Below are positions 32,685 to 40,861 of a stretch of DNA of 64,000 nucleotides, one piece after another. Under the pieces are notes generated by a model. It searched no databases. It was not told the DNA's origin and saw only the letters and a list, made by a program, of their open reading frames with translations. Where the stretch lies: NCBI RefSeq assembly GCF_030412265.1, contig NZ_JAUHLN010000002.1, positions 1,315,942 to 1,379,941 on the forward strand, given 5' to 3'. The translations under genes were made by a program, and so were the position numbers. The DNA comes from Fictibacillus terranigra (lineage in GTDB: Bacteria; Bacillota; Bacilli; Bacillales; Fictibacillaceae). Numbering within the stretch: the stretch's first letter is position 1; every line of letters begins with the position of its first letter.

Positions 32685-34113
32685 ACTCCTTATACAAATA
32701 ATTCATGAACATTTCTGACGGGTCATATTTTCTTTTTAACTCAAAAAATTGCTGCGCATTCGGATATGCACGTTCCAGCTGGCTTTGAGTGGCGAAGGGA
32801 TAATAAGGCAGATAGTAGCTTCCTCCATGATCAAGAGTAATATCAATAAGCTTTCGAACTACCTTTTTCGTATCGGCAGTGCCTATCTTGCTTTTTTCCT
32901 GATTGATCAGCCAAACGAGGGCAAACATATCCTGTTTTGCATACGACATGACCGCCTGTTGATCCTGATCGACGTAGCGGATCGTAATATTCAGCACGTT
33001 CAGATTTTCTTTTGTGAGAATATCTCTTAAGTCCTCCACATAAGACGAAAATTCATCCACCGGCACAAAATATTCCTGAAGGAGCTCCGTCCGGTTCTGG
33101 CTGTCATACTCCATAAATTCGCTGTCTGAGCGCATCACATTATTTCGTGTTTCCACTTTTCCATTTTGCTTCAGAAAGTAGCTTTTCTGTGTTTTCCATA
33201 ATAATTTCTTGCCCCATTCACTGTAACGTGAAGTTCCAAGGAGAGCTTTCGGGAGCACCGCATTGCCATCCTTTCTTAACGGCTCGTTTTTCGTTGGCTT
33301 TTGATTTTTCACAAGGCGGTAATTGGTAGCATACATCTCTTTGAAAAATGAAGAATCAGGTGCGATGGACAGGCGTGCCATATGCATGCGGATGTTTGGA
33401 TCTTCCTTGACCCTCTGTTTAAAATAATCCGTATACTCCCTGTAATCCATTGCCAACACTTCGTTCTCATACCATTCATCCTGTGCCAATTTAAGCGTTA
33501 CATCAAGTATGACGCCGAACAAACCATAGCCCCCGTTGACAAGTTTAAACAGTTCAGGATTCTCTTTTCTGCTGACGTTCACAATCTTACCATCCGCCTT
33601 AAGAAGACGCAGGGATTCCACCGTATCAATCAACGATCCGTAGCGTATATCTCTCCCATGGACATTAACACTAATCGAGCCGCCGACGGTGAAGATGTTT
33701 TGGGACTGCATCACTTGGATCGCAAATCCGTCTTTATGTATATACCTTTGCACATCATCCCAGGTGGCTCCGCTCTGAACCGTAATTCTCTTTTGGCGAG
33801 GCTTATAATCGAGTACTTTGTTGAAGGATTTCATGTCAAGCAAAATGGAGTTCGGATAATAAGTCTGTCCGCCTTGACTATGCTGCATGCCGGCGATTGA
33901 AATTTTTTCCTCCGATTTTGCTGCATCCTTGATCCAAGCTTGAAGGTCTTTCTGTGTAGAGCTGCGACGGATCTCTTTTACCTTAGTTGGCAGTAACCCT
34001 GAGATATCTTCCACTGTTTCAGCATCCTGCTTGTGTTTGTACACGGCAACAGATGCTGTCCATCCGCCAATGAAAAACAGCAGGAAAACAACCAATAACA
34101 CGTTTCGTTTCAT
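32668..34113 (-). CDS. Membrane-anchored FAD-linked (PCMH-type) oxidoreductase
   Basis: The ATG at 34113 follows GGAAGGACAAATTTT. The 481-residue product opens with one membrane anchor (VLLVVFLLFFIGGWTASVAV). A PCMH FAD-binding domain follows: ISIAGMQHSQGGQTYYPN (about 66-83), with a His suitable for flavin attachment, and VGGSISVNVHGRDIRYGSLID (about 137-157). The C-terminal part resembles the sugar-lactone/DWARF1-like oxidase group. The catalytic domain probably faces outside. The substrate is unknown. It forms an operon with the short MFS protein. Confidence 0.82.
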   Translation of the reverse strand: MKRNVLLVVFLLFFIGGWTASVAVYKHKQDAETVEDISGLLPTKVKEIRRSSTQKDLQAWIKDAAKSEEKISIAGMQHSQGGQTYYPNSILLDMKSFNKVLDYKPRQKRITVQSGATWDDVQRYIHKDGFAIQVMQSQNIFTVGGSISVNVHGRDIRYGSLIDTVESLRLLKADGKIVNVSRKENPELFKLVNGGYGLFGVILDVTLKLAQDEWYENEVLAMDYREYTDYFKQRVKEDPNIRMHMARLSIAPDSSFFKEMYATNYRLVKNQKPTKNEPLRKDGNAVLPKALLGTSRYSEWGKKLLWKTQKSYFLKQNGKVETRNNVMRSDSEFMEYDSQNRTELLQEYFVPVDEFSSYVEDLRDILTKENLNVLNITIRYVDQDQQAVMSYAKQDMFALVWLINQEKSKIGTADTKKVVRKLIDITLDHGGSYYLPYYPFATQSQLERAYPNAQQFFELKRKYDPSEMFMNYLYKEYGDDV

Positions 34114-34229
34114 AAAATTTGTCCTTCCTGTTAACAATCCCTGTCCGCGTCCATGTTACCAAATACATCCATAACTGTATATAGTTTGTTTCTAGCGATA
34201 ATACTGCAGGTCCACGTCAGCCAAAAAGA

Positions 34230-34262
34230 AAAAAACCCCGTCGGAACTCCGAACAAGGCTTT
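34230..34262 (-). terminator. Terminator of ohrR
   Basis: On the minus strand GCCTTGT..CGGA pairs with TCCGACGGGGT, followed by TTTTTTTC; it overlaps the last bases of the gene. Confidence 0.7.
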
Positions 34263-34698
34263 AGTCTCCTTCCTGTATGCTGTTTAGTACTTTGCCGAGT
34301 GTTTTTTTCAATTGATCTAATTCAGGCCCGTAGATGTTCATATTTTCAAGAAGGGCTCCAGGTATGCACGCTGCTTTTCCACGAAGGCTTTCACCTTTTT
34401 CAGTTAGAGATACTATTACACTTCGCTCATCCTGCTTGGAACGCTGCCTTATGATCAGCTTGTGGGCTTCCATGCGTTTCAGCATGGGGGTCAAAGTGCC
34501 TGAATCCAGATACAGCTTCTCACCGAGTTCCTTTACAGAGAGTTCGTTCTTTTCCCAAAGTACGAGTAACGCGAGATACTGGGGGTAAGTTACATCCAAT
34601 TCCTCAAGCAACGGACGGTACTGTTTTGTGATTTCCCGGGCTGCCGCATACACCATAAAACAAATCTGATTCTCAAGCTTTAGCATGTCATTGTCCAC
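34261..34698 (-). CDS. ohrR: OhrR, MarR-type organic-peroxide sensor and repressor
   Basis: The 145-residue protein has the OhrR hallmarks. The reactive Cys is C13 in LENQICFMVYAAAREIT, followed by conserved Tyr residues and the MarR winged helix (LSVKELGEKLYLDSGTLTPMLKRME, about 53-77; RSKQDERSVIVSLTEKG wing). It lacks the second Cys of two-Cys OhrR, as in Bacillus one-Cys sensors. It is divergent from ohr, with operator words in the 174-bp gap. Oxidation of C13 by organic peroxides should release DNA. Confidence 0.92.
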   Translation of the reverse strand: MDNDMLKLENQICFMVYAAAREITKQYRPLLEELDVTYPQYLALLVLWEKNELSVKELGEKLYLDSGTLTPMLKRMEAHKLIIRQRSKQDERSVIVSLTEKGESLRGKAACIPGALLENMNIYGPELDQLKKTLGKVLNSIQEGD

Positions 34699-34761
34699 TT
34701 TAACTCACCTCATCTCCATCCTTGTTCCTACCCTCACTATATTTCAAGTAATGTTTATCGT

Positions 34762-34840
34762 CAAATTAAATTGTACAAAATTTAATTGTTGACAAAAAAA
34801 TAGGCGAGTGTTAAATTAACATCAAGCAATTAAGTTGTGC
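34762..34840. promoter_or_regulatory. ohr promoter and OhrR operator words
   Basis: The ohr promoter is TTGACA (34789-34794), 17 nt, TAAATT (34812-34817). Three AT-rich OhrR-like words surround it: CAAATTAAATTGTA (34762), ACAAAATTTAATTGT (34775) and GCAATTAAGTTGTGC (34826). Confidence 0.7.
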
Positions 34841-34872
34841 ACAATACAACTGGGATAAGGGGAGAGATAATC

Positions 34873-35298
34873 ATGTTAGATTCTTTATACACAGCTAAAG
34901 CGACCGCTGACGGCGGAAGACAGGGTAAAGTGAAATCAAGTGACAGCACTCTTGATTTTGCATTGTCCATGCCAAAATCACTTGGAGGAAAAGGAGAAGC
35001 AGGTGCGACAAATCCAGAACAGCTTTTTGCTGCGGGGTATGCTGCATGCTTCGATAGTGCACTTCAGCTCGTTGCACGCCAAGCCAGAAAACGAATGGAA
35101 TCAAGCGTAACGGCAGAAGTAAGTATCGGCAAAGACACAGATGGAGGGTTCGGTCTTTCAGTTGCCCTGTACGCCGCAATTAAAGGGGCCAGCCAGGAAG
35201 AAGCAGAGCAGCTGGTCGAACAGGCACACCAAGTATGCCCTTACTCTAAGGCAACCCGAGGAAATATCGAAGTAAACCTTCACGTTACAGTCCAATAA
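34873..35298 (+). CDS. ohr: Organic hydroperoxide resistance protein (Ohr/OsmC fold)
   Basis: The ATG at 34873 follows AGGGGAGAGATAATC; an earlier ATG at 34837 lies too close to the promoter. The 141-residue protein is a thiol peroxidase of the OsmC superfamily. The peroxidatic Cys is in GYAACFDSAL (about 59) and the resolving Cys in HQVCPYSKATRGN (about 123). It reduces organic hydroperoxides in the cytoplasm using dithiols such as lipoyl proteins. It is divergent from OhrR and should be induced by organic peroxides. Confidence 0.95.
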   Translation: MLDSLYTAKATADGGRQGKVKSSDSTLDFALSMPKSLGGKGEAGATNPEQLFAAGYAACFDSALQLVARQARKRMESSVTAEVSIGKDTDGGFGLSVALYAAIKGASQEEAEQLVEQAHQVCPYSKATRGNIEVNLHVTVQ

Positions 35299-35300
35299 GA

Positions 35301-35340
35301 AAAGAAGCCAGCCCTACATATTTAGGGGCTGGCTTTTTCT
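35301..35340 (+). terminator. Terminator of ohr
   Basis: AGAAGCCAGCCCC/GGGGCTGGCTTTTTCTT-like stem right after the ohr stop. Confidence 0.9.
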
Positions 35341-35542
35341 TATGGGCAAATGCAGTGACTTTTAACAAGCACTCCGTTATAGTAAGCTCACCATTGAAAC
35401 AACTTGCATCACGTATAGAATATTCATTCTCCTATATATGTACGAGCTTTGGGAGAATTCAGGAATCGATGGGATTGGCATATTGATTTGGTTCACTGCA
35501 AAACCTACTGAACGAACATCAAGCCGCTGATCGATTCTCGCC

Positions 35543-35557
35543 TGGTGCCAGGCACCA
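35543..35557. repeat. Dispersed palindrome TGGTGCCAGGCACCA
   Basis: A perfect palindrome, seen again at 41372 and (variant pair) at 60700-60750, always in intergenic DNA. Confidence 0.7.
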
Positions 35558-35582
35558 AGAATGAATAGAAAGGGTGCATTCC

Positions 35583-36578
35583 ATGATATCCTTAAGTATT
35601 TTAGACCAAGTTCCGGTACCAAAAGGCCGGGATGCGGCAGAGGCGATATACCAAAGTGTTCAGCTGGCCAAACTTGCAGAAGAACTGGGATATAAACGGT
35701 ATTGGTTCGCCGAACATCACAGTACAAAAGGTTTAGCGAGCTCCGCCCCAGAGATATTGATGGCTCATGCGGCGGCTCGGACCCATTCCATCCGGCTCGG
35801 TTCCGGCGCCGTCCTTCTTCCGCAATACAGCCCTTTTAAGGTGGCTGAAACTTTTCATCAGCTTGAGGCTTTGTATCCCGGAAGAATAGACCTCGGAGTT
35901 GGCCGTTCCCCCGGTGGAACGAAGAAAACAAGACTTGCCTTAACGGACAGCATCCCAAAAAGCTTAACAGAATTTCCCCGGCAGCTTCAGGATTTGTTCT
36001 TTTACTTAACAGGCACTCTTCCATCTGATCATCCTTCTTATGGTATAACCGCATCTCCTGTTGTTCCGTCGTCCCCGGCCTTGTGGGAGCTTGGGCTTGG
36101 AGAAAACAGCGCCAGGCAGGCAGCGGATCTTGGGATCGGCTACGTATTTGGCCATTTTATTCATCCCGGGCGGGGACAGGAGGCTTTCCAAGCCTACTAT
36201 GAAGGCTTCAAGCCGTCTACGCTCTTGGAAGAGCCTTCAGGTATAACCGCTATCTTTGTAATCTGCGGCGAAACCGATGAGCATGCAGAAGAGCTGGCCT
36301 TTAGCCAGGACTTATGGCTGCTTCGCGTTGAAAAAGGACTCGACAGCAGAATTCCGACCATTGAAGAAGCCAAATCCTATACACTCTTACCGGACGATAT
36401 TGAAAAGATGAAAGCTAACAGAAATCGAATGGTGATCGGTTCTCCAGAAACGGTCAGAAAAAAACTGATGTTGCTGTCAGAACAGTATCAGACTCGCGAA
36501 TTTATGGTTCTCACGAATGTTTATTCGTTTGAAGAACGAAAAAAGTCTTATGAAAGATTGGCTCGTTTACAATTTTGA
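35583..36578 (+). CDS. LLM-class flavin-dependent oxidoreductase (luciferase-like)
   Basis: The ATG at 35583 is used; a GTG 9 bp upstream is possible, and AAAGG lies at either. The 331-residue TIM-barrel protein belongs to the bacterial luciferase-like monooxygenases of the single-chain YwcH/YtmO type. It opens SLSILDQVPVPKGRDAAEAI, with FAEHHSTKGLASSAPEI (about 43-59), SIRLGSGAVLLPQYSP (about 71-86) and DLGVGRSPGG (about 102-111). It uses FMNH2 from a reductase; the substrate is unknown. A dispersed palindrome lies in its leader. Confidence 0.88.
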   Translation: MISLSILDQVPVPKGRDAAEAIYQSVQLAKLAEELGYKRYWFAEHHSTKGLASSAPEILMAHAAARTHSIRLGSGAVLLPQYSPFKVAETFHQLEALYPGRIDLGVGRSPGGTKKTRLALTDSIPKSLTEFPRQLQDLFFYLTGTLPSDHPSYGITASPVVPSSPALWELGLGENSARQAADLGIGYVFGHFIHPGRGQEAFQAYYEGFKPSTLLEEPSGITAIFVICGETDEHAEELAFSQDLWLLRVEKGLDSRIPTIEEAKSYTLLPDDIEKMKANRNRMVIGSPETVRKKLMLLSEQYQTREFMVLTNVYSFEERKKSYERLARLQF

Positions 36579-36594
36579 TTGTGGACAATAAGCG

Positions 36595-36628
36595 AAAAAA
36601 AGAGACCCGGTAAAGGTCTCTTTTTTAT
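36595..36628. terminator. Bidirectional terminator
   Basis: AAAAAAGAGACC/GGTCTCTTTTTT stem between the convergent LLM and nitroreductase genes. Confidence 0.92.
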
Positions 36629-37224
36629 TTATAGATTTTCACACGGTCTGCAAGCGGCTGAAATTCCTTTTCACCCGGAGTTGCCACAGGTTTTCCGAAT
36701 GGCATTTGTGCGATAAGCTTCCAGTTTTCTGGAACTTTCCACTCTTGTTTTACTTCCTCATCGATGATTGGGTTGTAATGCTGAAGAGACGCGCCGAAGC
36801 CTTCATTCTCAAGTGCTGTCCAAACGACAAATTGCAGCATTCCGGAGGAGTGGTTGGACCAGATTGGGAAATTGTCTGCATAAGCAGCAAATGCCTCTTG
36901 AAGACCTCCTACTACTTTTTGGTCTTCAAAGAATAAGATCGTACCATATCCGCTTCCGAATGCATTCATTTTTTCTTCAGTCGGGGCAAATTGATCGGCT
37001 GGAACGATGCCACGAAGGGTTTCTTTTGTAATATTCCACAGCGTATCGTGGTGATCGCCAAGCAATACGACAACACGTGCGCTTTGTGAATTAAAAGAAG
37101 ATGGTGTGTATTTTACCGCATGATCGATGATTTCCTTAATTCTTTCATCAGAAACTACGGCATCCTTACTAATTCCATAATAGGAGCGCCTTTCTTGGAC
37201 TGCAGTTAAAAAATCTTTGGCCAT
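36625..37224 (-). CDS. Nitroreductase-family protein (Frm2-like)
   Basis: The 199-residue protein matches the short nitroreductase group that includes yeast Frm2/Hbn1: VQERRSYYGIS (about 9-19), FNSQSARVVVLLGDHHDTLW (about 44-63), FAAYADNFPIWSNHSSGMLQ (about 111-130), SLQHYNPIID (about 145-154). These are FMN enzymes linked to redox and lipid stress. An inverted TTACTT...AAGTAA site sits in its promoter region, suggesting HxlR-type control. The YodC-like nitroreductase at 23.2 kb belongs to another subfamily. Confidence 0.88.
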   Translation of the reverse strand: MAKDFLTAVQERRSYYGISKDAVVSDERIKEIIDHAVKYTPSSFNSQSARVVVLLGDHHDTLWNITKETLRGIVPADQFAPTEEKMNAFGSGYGTILFFEDQKVVGGLQEAFAAYADNFPIWSNHSSGMLQFVVWTALENEGFGASLQHYNPIIDEEVKQEWKVPENWKLIAQMPFGKPVATPGEKEFQPLADRVKIYK

Positions 37225-37265
37225 ATGTTTTTACCTCCACTAGATGAACAAGTATTCATTTTATA

Positions 37266-37282
37266 TTACTTTATGTAAGTAA
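37266..37282. promoter_or_regulatory. Candidate HxlR/YodB-type operator
   Basis: TTACTTTATGTAAGTAA is an inverted repeat (TTACTT/AAGTAA) 42 bp before the nitroreductase start, resembling TACT-N7-AGTA boxes of YodB/CatR. Confidence 0.45.
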
Positions 37283-37403
37283 GTATAAATATTATATTTT
37301 ATTACGTCAAGTACTAAGTTTAAATAAAATAAGCATCTCTTCATGGTTAACCATCTCTCATACCGGGAATTCTTTTTAAAACGAAATTAAGGAGGGCATT
37401 GGC

Positions 37404-37934
37404 ATGAGTAATTATGAGGTAAAAACCTTTTATTTTGAGGACGATGGATTCATTCCCAACCATCCAGAGTGGCCGGTAGTGTTCTATGAGGGGGTATTAA
37501 CTGAAAACGCTCACGAGGCTGAATTCATTTTTAATGAGAATAACTGGCTCAACAGCTGGCGCAACGGCATTTTTGATTATCATCACTATCACAGCAATTC
37601 CCATGAAGTACTTGGAGTCATTTCTGGTTTTGCTACTGTAAAAATTGGAGGAAAGTCCGGATGTGAGCTGCAGATTCACACTGGAGATGTAATGGTTCTG
37701 CCAGCTGGAACGGGACATATGAAAATTGAATCCAGTGCGGATTTCCAAGTCGCCGGTGCTTATCCAAACGGAAATGATTATAATCTGATGCGAGGAGTGG
37801 ACGGTGAGCGCCCTGATGTAATAGATGAGATACGAACGGTTGCCATCCCGGAAACAGATCCTGTGTTTGGCGTGAAAGGCCCATTGTTCCACCATTGGCA
37901 AAAGGAAAATAAAAAAAGCCCGAATCATCGTTGA
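37404..37934 (+). CDS. Cupin-domain protein
   Basis: The 176-residue protein has one cupin barrel (about 55-125). Motif 1 is WRNGIFDYHHYHSNSHEVLGVISG (metal His cluster near 60-67), and motif 2 is GDVMVLPAGTGHMKI (about 95-109). It is probably a small metal-dependent enzyme or binding protein in the cytosol. AAGGAGGGCATTGGC precedes the ATG. It is divergent from the nitroreductase. The reaction is unknown. Confidence 0.8.
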   Translation: MSNYEVKTFYFEDDGFIPNHPEWPVVFYEGVLTENAHEAEFIFNENNWLNSWRNGIFDYHHYHSNSHEVLGVISGFATVKIGGKSGCELQIHTGDVMVLPAGTGHMKIESSADFQVAGAYPNGNDYNLMRGVDGERPDVIDEIRTVAIPETDPVFGVKGPLFHHWQKENKKSPNHR

Positions 37935-37946
37935 TTCGGGCTATTT
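37911..37946. terminator. Bidirectional terminator
   Basis: AAAAGCCCGAATCA/TGATTCGGGCTATTTT stem, overlapping the cupin 3' end and abutting the convergent membrane-protein gene. Confidence 0.88.
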
Positions 37947-38564
37947 TCACGCCAGGGATTCAGGAGGCAGGCTCGGTTCCTTAATTCCCAATTCTCCACT
38001 GTATTTATTTTTTGTCCTAACTAGTGAAATAAAAGCGATAACTACGCCGCCTACGGTATCCGCAACAAGATCAACCATTGTGTCACTGTTTCCTCCGCCC
38101 TGAAGCGTCATATTGAAGAACTGATCCATACTGAACTCATACATCTCCCATATCACTCCGCCAAGAACGGCAAATGAAAGCACGAACCAAAAGACCAGCC
38201 ATGGTGAAATGTGAGTCCCTCCCTCCCGATGAACGAGCCGCTCGTAAAGCGCGACGGCAACGAAAGCAAGCAGAGCCCCGCTCAGCAGATGCAGAAATGT
38301 ATCCCACCAGCCCAGTCCATAAAAATGAAGGATGGATCCTAAATATTGGGATGCAAAAAGAAAAGCTAGATAGGACAGCAATATGGGCAAATTAAACTTT
38401 AATTTGGTAAATCGGGCAAGACCAAGCGGTATTGCTCCGCACAAAACTCCCCCCAATGCTACTTGATAGCTGTGGACCTCCCCTTTTGGGAAGTAATAAA
38501 AAAACAAGATGGCCATAAAGACGGTATAAGCCAAACTGATCAAAAGAACCCATTTTCGTTTCAT
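37947..38564 (-). CDS. DUF2238-family membrane protein
   Basis: The 205-residue protein has about six membrane helices and the DUF2238 core: YGLGWWDTFLHLLSGALLAF (about 82-101), LGGVIWEMYEFSMD (about 134-147) and DTMVDLVADTVGGVV (about 160-174). No function is established. The conserved acidic/His residues in helices suggest a membrane enzyme or channel, but that is speculation. A normal leader precedes the ATG. It is followed by the hairpin shared with the cupin gene. Confidence 0.78.
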   Translation of the reverse strand: MKRKWVLLISLAYTVFMAILFFYYFPKGEVHSYQVALGGVLCGAIPLGLARFTKLKFNLPILLSYLAFLFASQYLGSILHFYGLGWWDTFLHLLSGALLAFVAVALYERLVHREGGTHISPWLVFWFVLSFAVLGGVIWEMYEFSMDQFFNMTLQGGGNSDTMVDLVADTVGGVVIAFISLVRTKNKYSGELGIKEPSLPPESLA

Positions 38565-38636
38565 TCATTCACCTCCTGCTCTTATAAATTATTGCCTCCC
38601 ATGGCAGAAATATGAATAATCCGGATGAAAACATTA

Positions 38637-38674
38637 AAACAGGCCTGAAATCTATGAAAGATCTCAGACCTGTT
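38637..38674 (-). terminator. Terminator of the small membrane-protein gene
   Basis: AAACAGGTCTGAG pairs with TCAGGCCTGTTTT around a loop on the minus strand. Confidence 0.75.
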
Positions 38675-38677
38675 TCA

Positions 38678-39097
38678 CTATTGTTTTGTCGTATGGATTT
38701 GTTCACGAAGCGGCTGGATGACATTCATATCCACATCATAGGTTTTCCCTTTGTAAACGACTTTAGCGTCCTTGTCCCCGTCCTTGCCTGTAATCTTTAC
38801 ACTCTTACTTTGAATAACGAAGCTACCGTCTTTCTTTTCCACATGTTTGGCATCATCCATCTCTTTTTTGAAAACGGGTTCTATGGTTTTTTCGTACGCT
38901 GTCGATGCAGAATTTACTCCTTGCTTTCCGAGGTCCATCATTTGGTTTGGACTTACTCCAAAAATGAAGATTGCGATAATGGCGATCACTCCAAAGATAA
39001 GGGCCGCACGCAAAGCAAGCTTAAACAAAAATACAAATATGATAATCGCCAGCACTGCCAGTATGACAAGCATTAAATGATCTTCAATCCAAGCCAT
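38678..39097 (-). CDS. Membrane protein of unknown function
   Basis: The 139-residue product has two adjacent helices (about 8-48) and then a soluble Lys/Asp-rich domain (about 50-135; FKKEMDDAKHVEKKDGSFVI, SVKITGKDGDKDAKVVYKGK) that is likely outside the membrane. No catalytic motif is seen. It is monocistronic with its own terminator. I do not recognise the family. Confidence 0.65.
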   Translation of the reverse strand: MAWIEDHLMLVILAVLAIIIFVFLFKLALRAALIFGVIAIIAIFIFGVSPNQMMDLGKQGVNSASTAYEKTIEPVFKKEMDDAKHVEKKDGSFVIQSKSVKITGKDGDKDAKVVYKGKTYDVDMNVIQPLREQIHTTKQ

Positions 39098-39138
39098 GGT
39101 TTTGTCTTCCCTTCTTCTTTTACCAATGTAATACCCGG

Positions 39139-39158
39139 TTGTCTAAAAAAGTAGACAA
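39139..39158. repeat. Short inverted repeat TTGTCTA/TAGACAA
   Basis: A perfect 7-bp inverted repeat with an A-rich loop lies between the exporter stop and the next gene's start; it may be a weak terminator. Confidence 0.35.
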
Positions 39159-39174
39159 GGAAAGAAATTCCTTT

Positions 39175-40155
39175 TTATGAAACGTTGGCTTTTTGCAGGC
39201 TTGAGTGCTTTTTTGCTTTTGAAACATAGCTATGAAGCATCATCCCCATCATGATTAATGCCATGCCAATCCAGGAAAGCGCGGAGGGGAGCGGCAAAGA
39301 TAACAGCCACATTTCACCGATAGCCGCAAATAGAACTTCGACCGATTGAGTCGCTTCCACTGCAGCCAGCTGCTGAACGTTCCCCCTGACGAGATCTGTG
39401 GCATAAAAGAACAGTACGGTTGCGATGACTCCAGAAGAAAGAGCAACCAAGGCAGACTGAAAGGTTTGGGCCCTTGTTGGCAAACCATCTGCCCACAAGC
39501 CGTAAACAGCGAGGATGATCCATAAAGGCAGGCTTGCAAGAGTCATGCCAAGCACCCGCTGATAAGCATCCAATCGTCCACCGCATATCTCCATCATTTT
39601 TCTGTTGCCGAGCGGATATGCAAAAGAAGCTGCCAGGACAGGAAGCACACCAAGCAACACATCGTTAAAAGACAGTGTTCTTGCTTGTTCGATCTGCATC
39701 AATACTATACCGAGCAGTATAATTAATGACATGGACAGTCCCTTAAAGGGAATCTTGCCTCTTACGGTTTGAAGCCCATTGGATGTCTGAACCTGTTCTT
39801 TGAAAAAAGGAACGAGAAGTGAACCTGAGATGATCGTGATCTGCCATGTACCCGCGATCAGCCAGCCTGGTTCATAGGCTGCCGCAAAACAAATGGGACC
39901 ATAAAACAGGCCGAATCCCACCATGCTCCATAACAGCCAGCTTTTCGGATGTTCTTTCATGATGTGCATGAGCTGGGTAAGGTTTCCCCTCCACGCTACA
40001 ATAAGCACCAGAAGAGGGACCATAAAGAAATAACGAAGGGAAGCGCTCCATATCCAGCTTCCGCCAGATAACTCCATTAACCGGTTGAGCACAAACGTAA
40101 AAGCAAAAAAGAAAGCGGAACAAACACCGATGATGACTGGCCGCATCGAAGACAC
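39175..40155 (-). CDS. EmrE-type multidrug resistance efflux family membrane protein
   Basis: The 326-residue protein has about ten helices in two five-helix halves of the drug/metabolite transporter superfamily, multidrug-resistance-efflux (PF13536-like) subgroup. Marks are GVCSAFFFAFTFVLNRLMEL (about 10-29), GFGLFYGPICFAAAYEPGWL (about 80-99) and SFAYPLGNRKMMEI (about 182-195). It follows a GntR-family gene by only 8 bp, so that regulator probably controls this exporter. The exported compound is unknown. Confidence 0.83.
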   Translation of the reverse strand: MSSMRPVIIGVCSAFFFAFTFVLNRLMELSGGSWIWSASLRYFFMVPLLVLIVAWRGNLTQLMHIMKEHPKSWLLWSMVGFGLFYGPICFAAAYEPGWLIAGTWQITIISGSLLVPFFKEQVQTSNGLQTVRGKIPFKGLSMSLIILLGIVLMQIEQARTLSFNDVLLGVLPVLAASFAYPLGNRKMMEICGGRLDAYQRVLGMTLASLPLWIILAVYGLWADGLPTRAQTFQSALVALSSGVIATVLFFYATDLVRGNVQQLAAVEATQSVEVLFAAIGEMWLLSLPLPSALSWIGMALIMMGMMLHSYVSKAKKHSSLQKANVS

Positions 40156-40163
40156 CTCACTTT

Positions 40164-40811
40164 TTATTGTTGAATCAGCAATTCTCCGAGACTCAGCCAG
40201 TTTTTTTCCGTAAGGAAGGCCGCCTTCTCACTATCTTTATCTATGCACGCCTGAATGATCTGTTCATGCTGCAGGACTGAATTTATCCCTTTTAATGAAC
40301 CGAACTGAGCCATTTCCAATCGACGGATCTTAGATGTGCTTCTCTCGAGCGCCTTTAACAGCTCTTGATTACCGGCAACCGTCAGAAATACTAGGTGAAA
40401 TCCTTCGTCCGCTTCGATAGCAGCGATGATGTTCTTTTCCACCATAGACGACTTCAGCCTTTGATTTTGGATCTTTAATTCCTTGATGTCGTTTTCCCTT
40501 AAGAGCGGAACGGCGAGTCTGGCAGCCAGGGCATGCAATGCCGCTACTACGGTGAAAGCCTGATTTGCCTCCTCTACTTTTAGTGGTGCCACCCTGGTTG
40601 AAGATCCTGGCATTGCTTCAATAAGCCCTTCATCCTCGAGCCTTTTCAGGGCCTCCCTTACCGGGGTCCGGCTAATGCCGAATTTCTCCGCAAGATCTTT
40701 GTCATGCAGCCGTTCCTCCGGCTTGAGTTCCAGTGAAAGGATCGCATTCTTTAAATGAACGTATACTTCTTCTCTTAATGATAATCGTTTAATCGGTTGG
40801 ATGTTTTTCAT
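40164..40811 (-). CDS. GntR/FCD-family transcriptional regulator
   Basis: The ATG at 40811 is favoured. The 215-residue protein has an N-terminal winged helix (SLREEVYVHLKNAILSLEL, KDLAEKFGISRTPVREALKRLEDEG, about 12-65) and a C-terminal FCD ligand domain (about 80-205) of the FadR type. It is the first gene of an operon with the EmrE-like exporter. A good promoter sits so close that the mRNA would start almost at the ATG, suggesting a leaderless transcript. ATCAATTGAT in the spacer could be its own operator. Confidence 0.85.
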   Translation of the reverse strand: MKNIQPIKRLSLREEVYVHLKNAILSLELKPEERLHDKDLAEKFGISRTPVREALKRLEDEGLIEAMPGSSTRVAPLKVEEANQAFTVVAALHALAARLAVPLLRENDIKELKIQNQRLKSSMVEKNIIAAIEADEGFHLVFLTVAGNQELLKALERSTSKIRRLEMAQFGSLKGINSVLQHEQIIQACIDKDSEKAAFLTEKNWLSLGELLIQQ

Positions 40812-40846
40812 AAAACCAATATATCGCATATCAATTGATTAGACAA
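40811..40846 (-). promoter_or_regulatory. GntR-gene promoter with spacer palindrome; likely leaderless
   Basis: On the minus strand TTGTCT (40841-40846), 17 nt, TATATT (40818-40823). The ATG begins 6-7 nt after the -10 box. The spacer holds ATCAATTGAT, a candidate autoregulatory operator. No Shine-Dalgarno is visible. Confidence 0.6.
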
Positions 40847-40861
40847 TAAGAAAACCAGTGC

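Noticed and set aside
38612-39076. 154-aa plus-strand protein
   Set aside because: It lies antisense to a membrane-protein gene with good signals and has no ribosome site or convincing composition.
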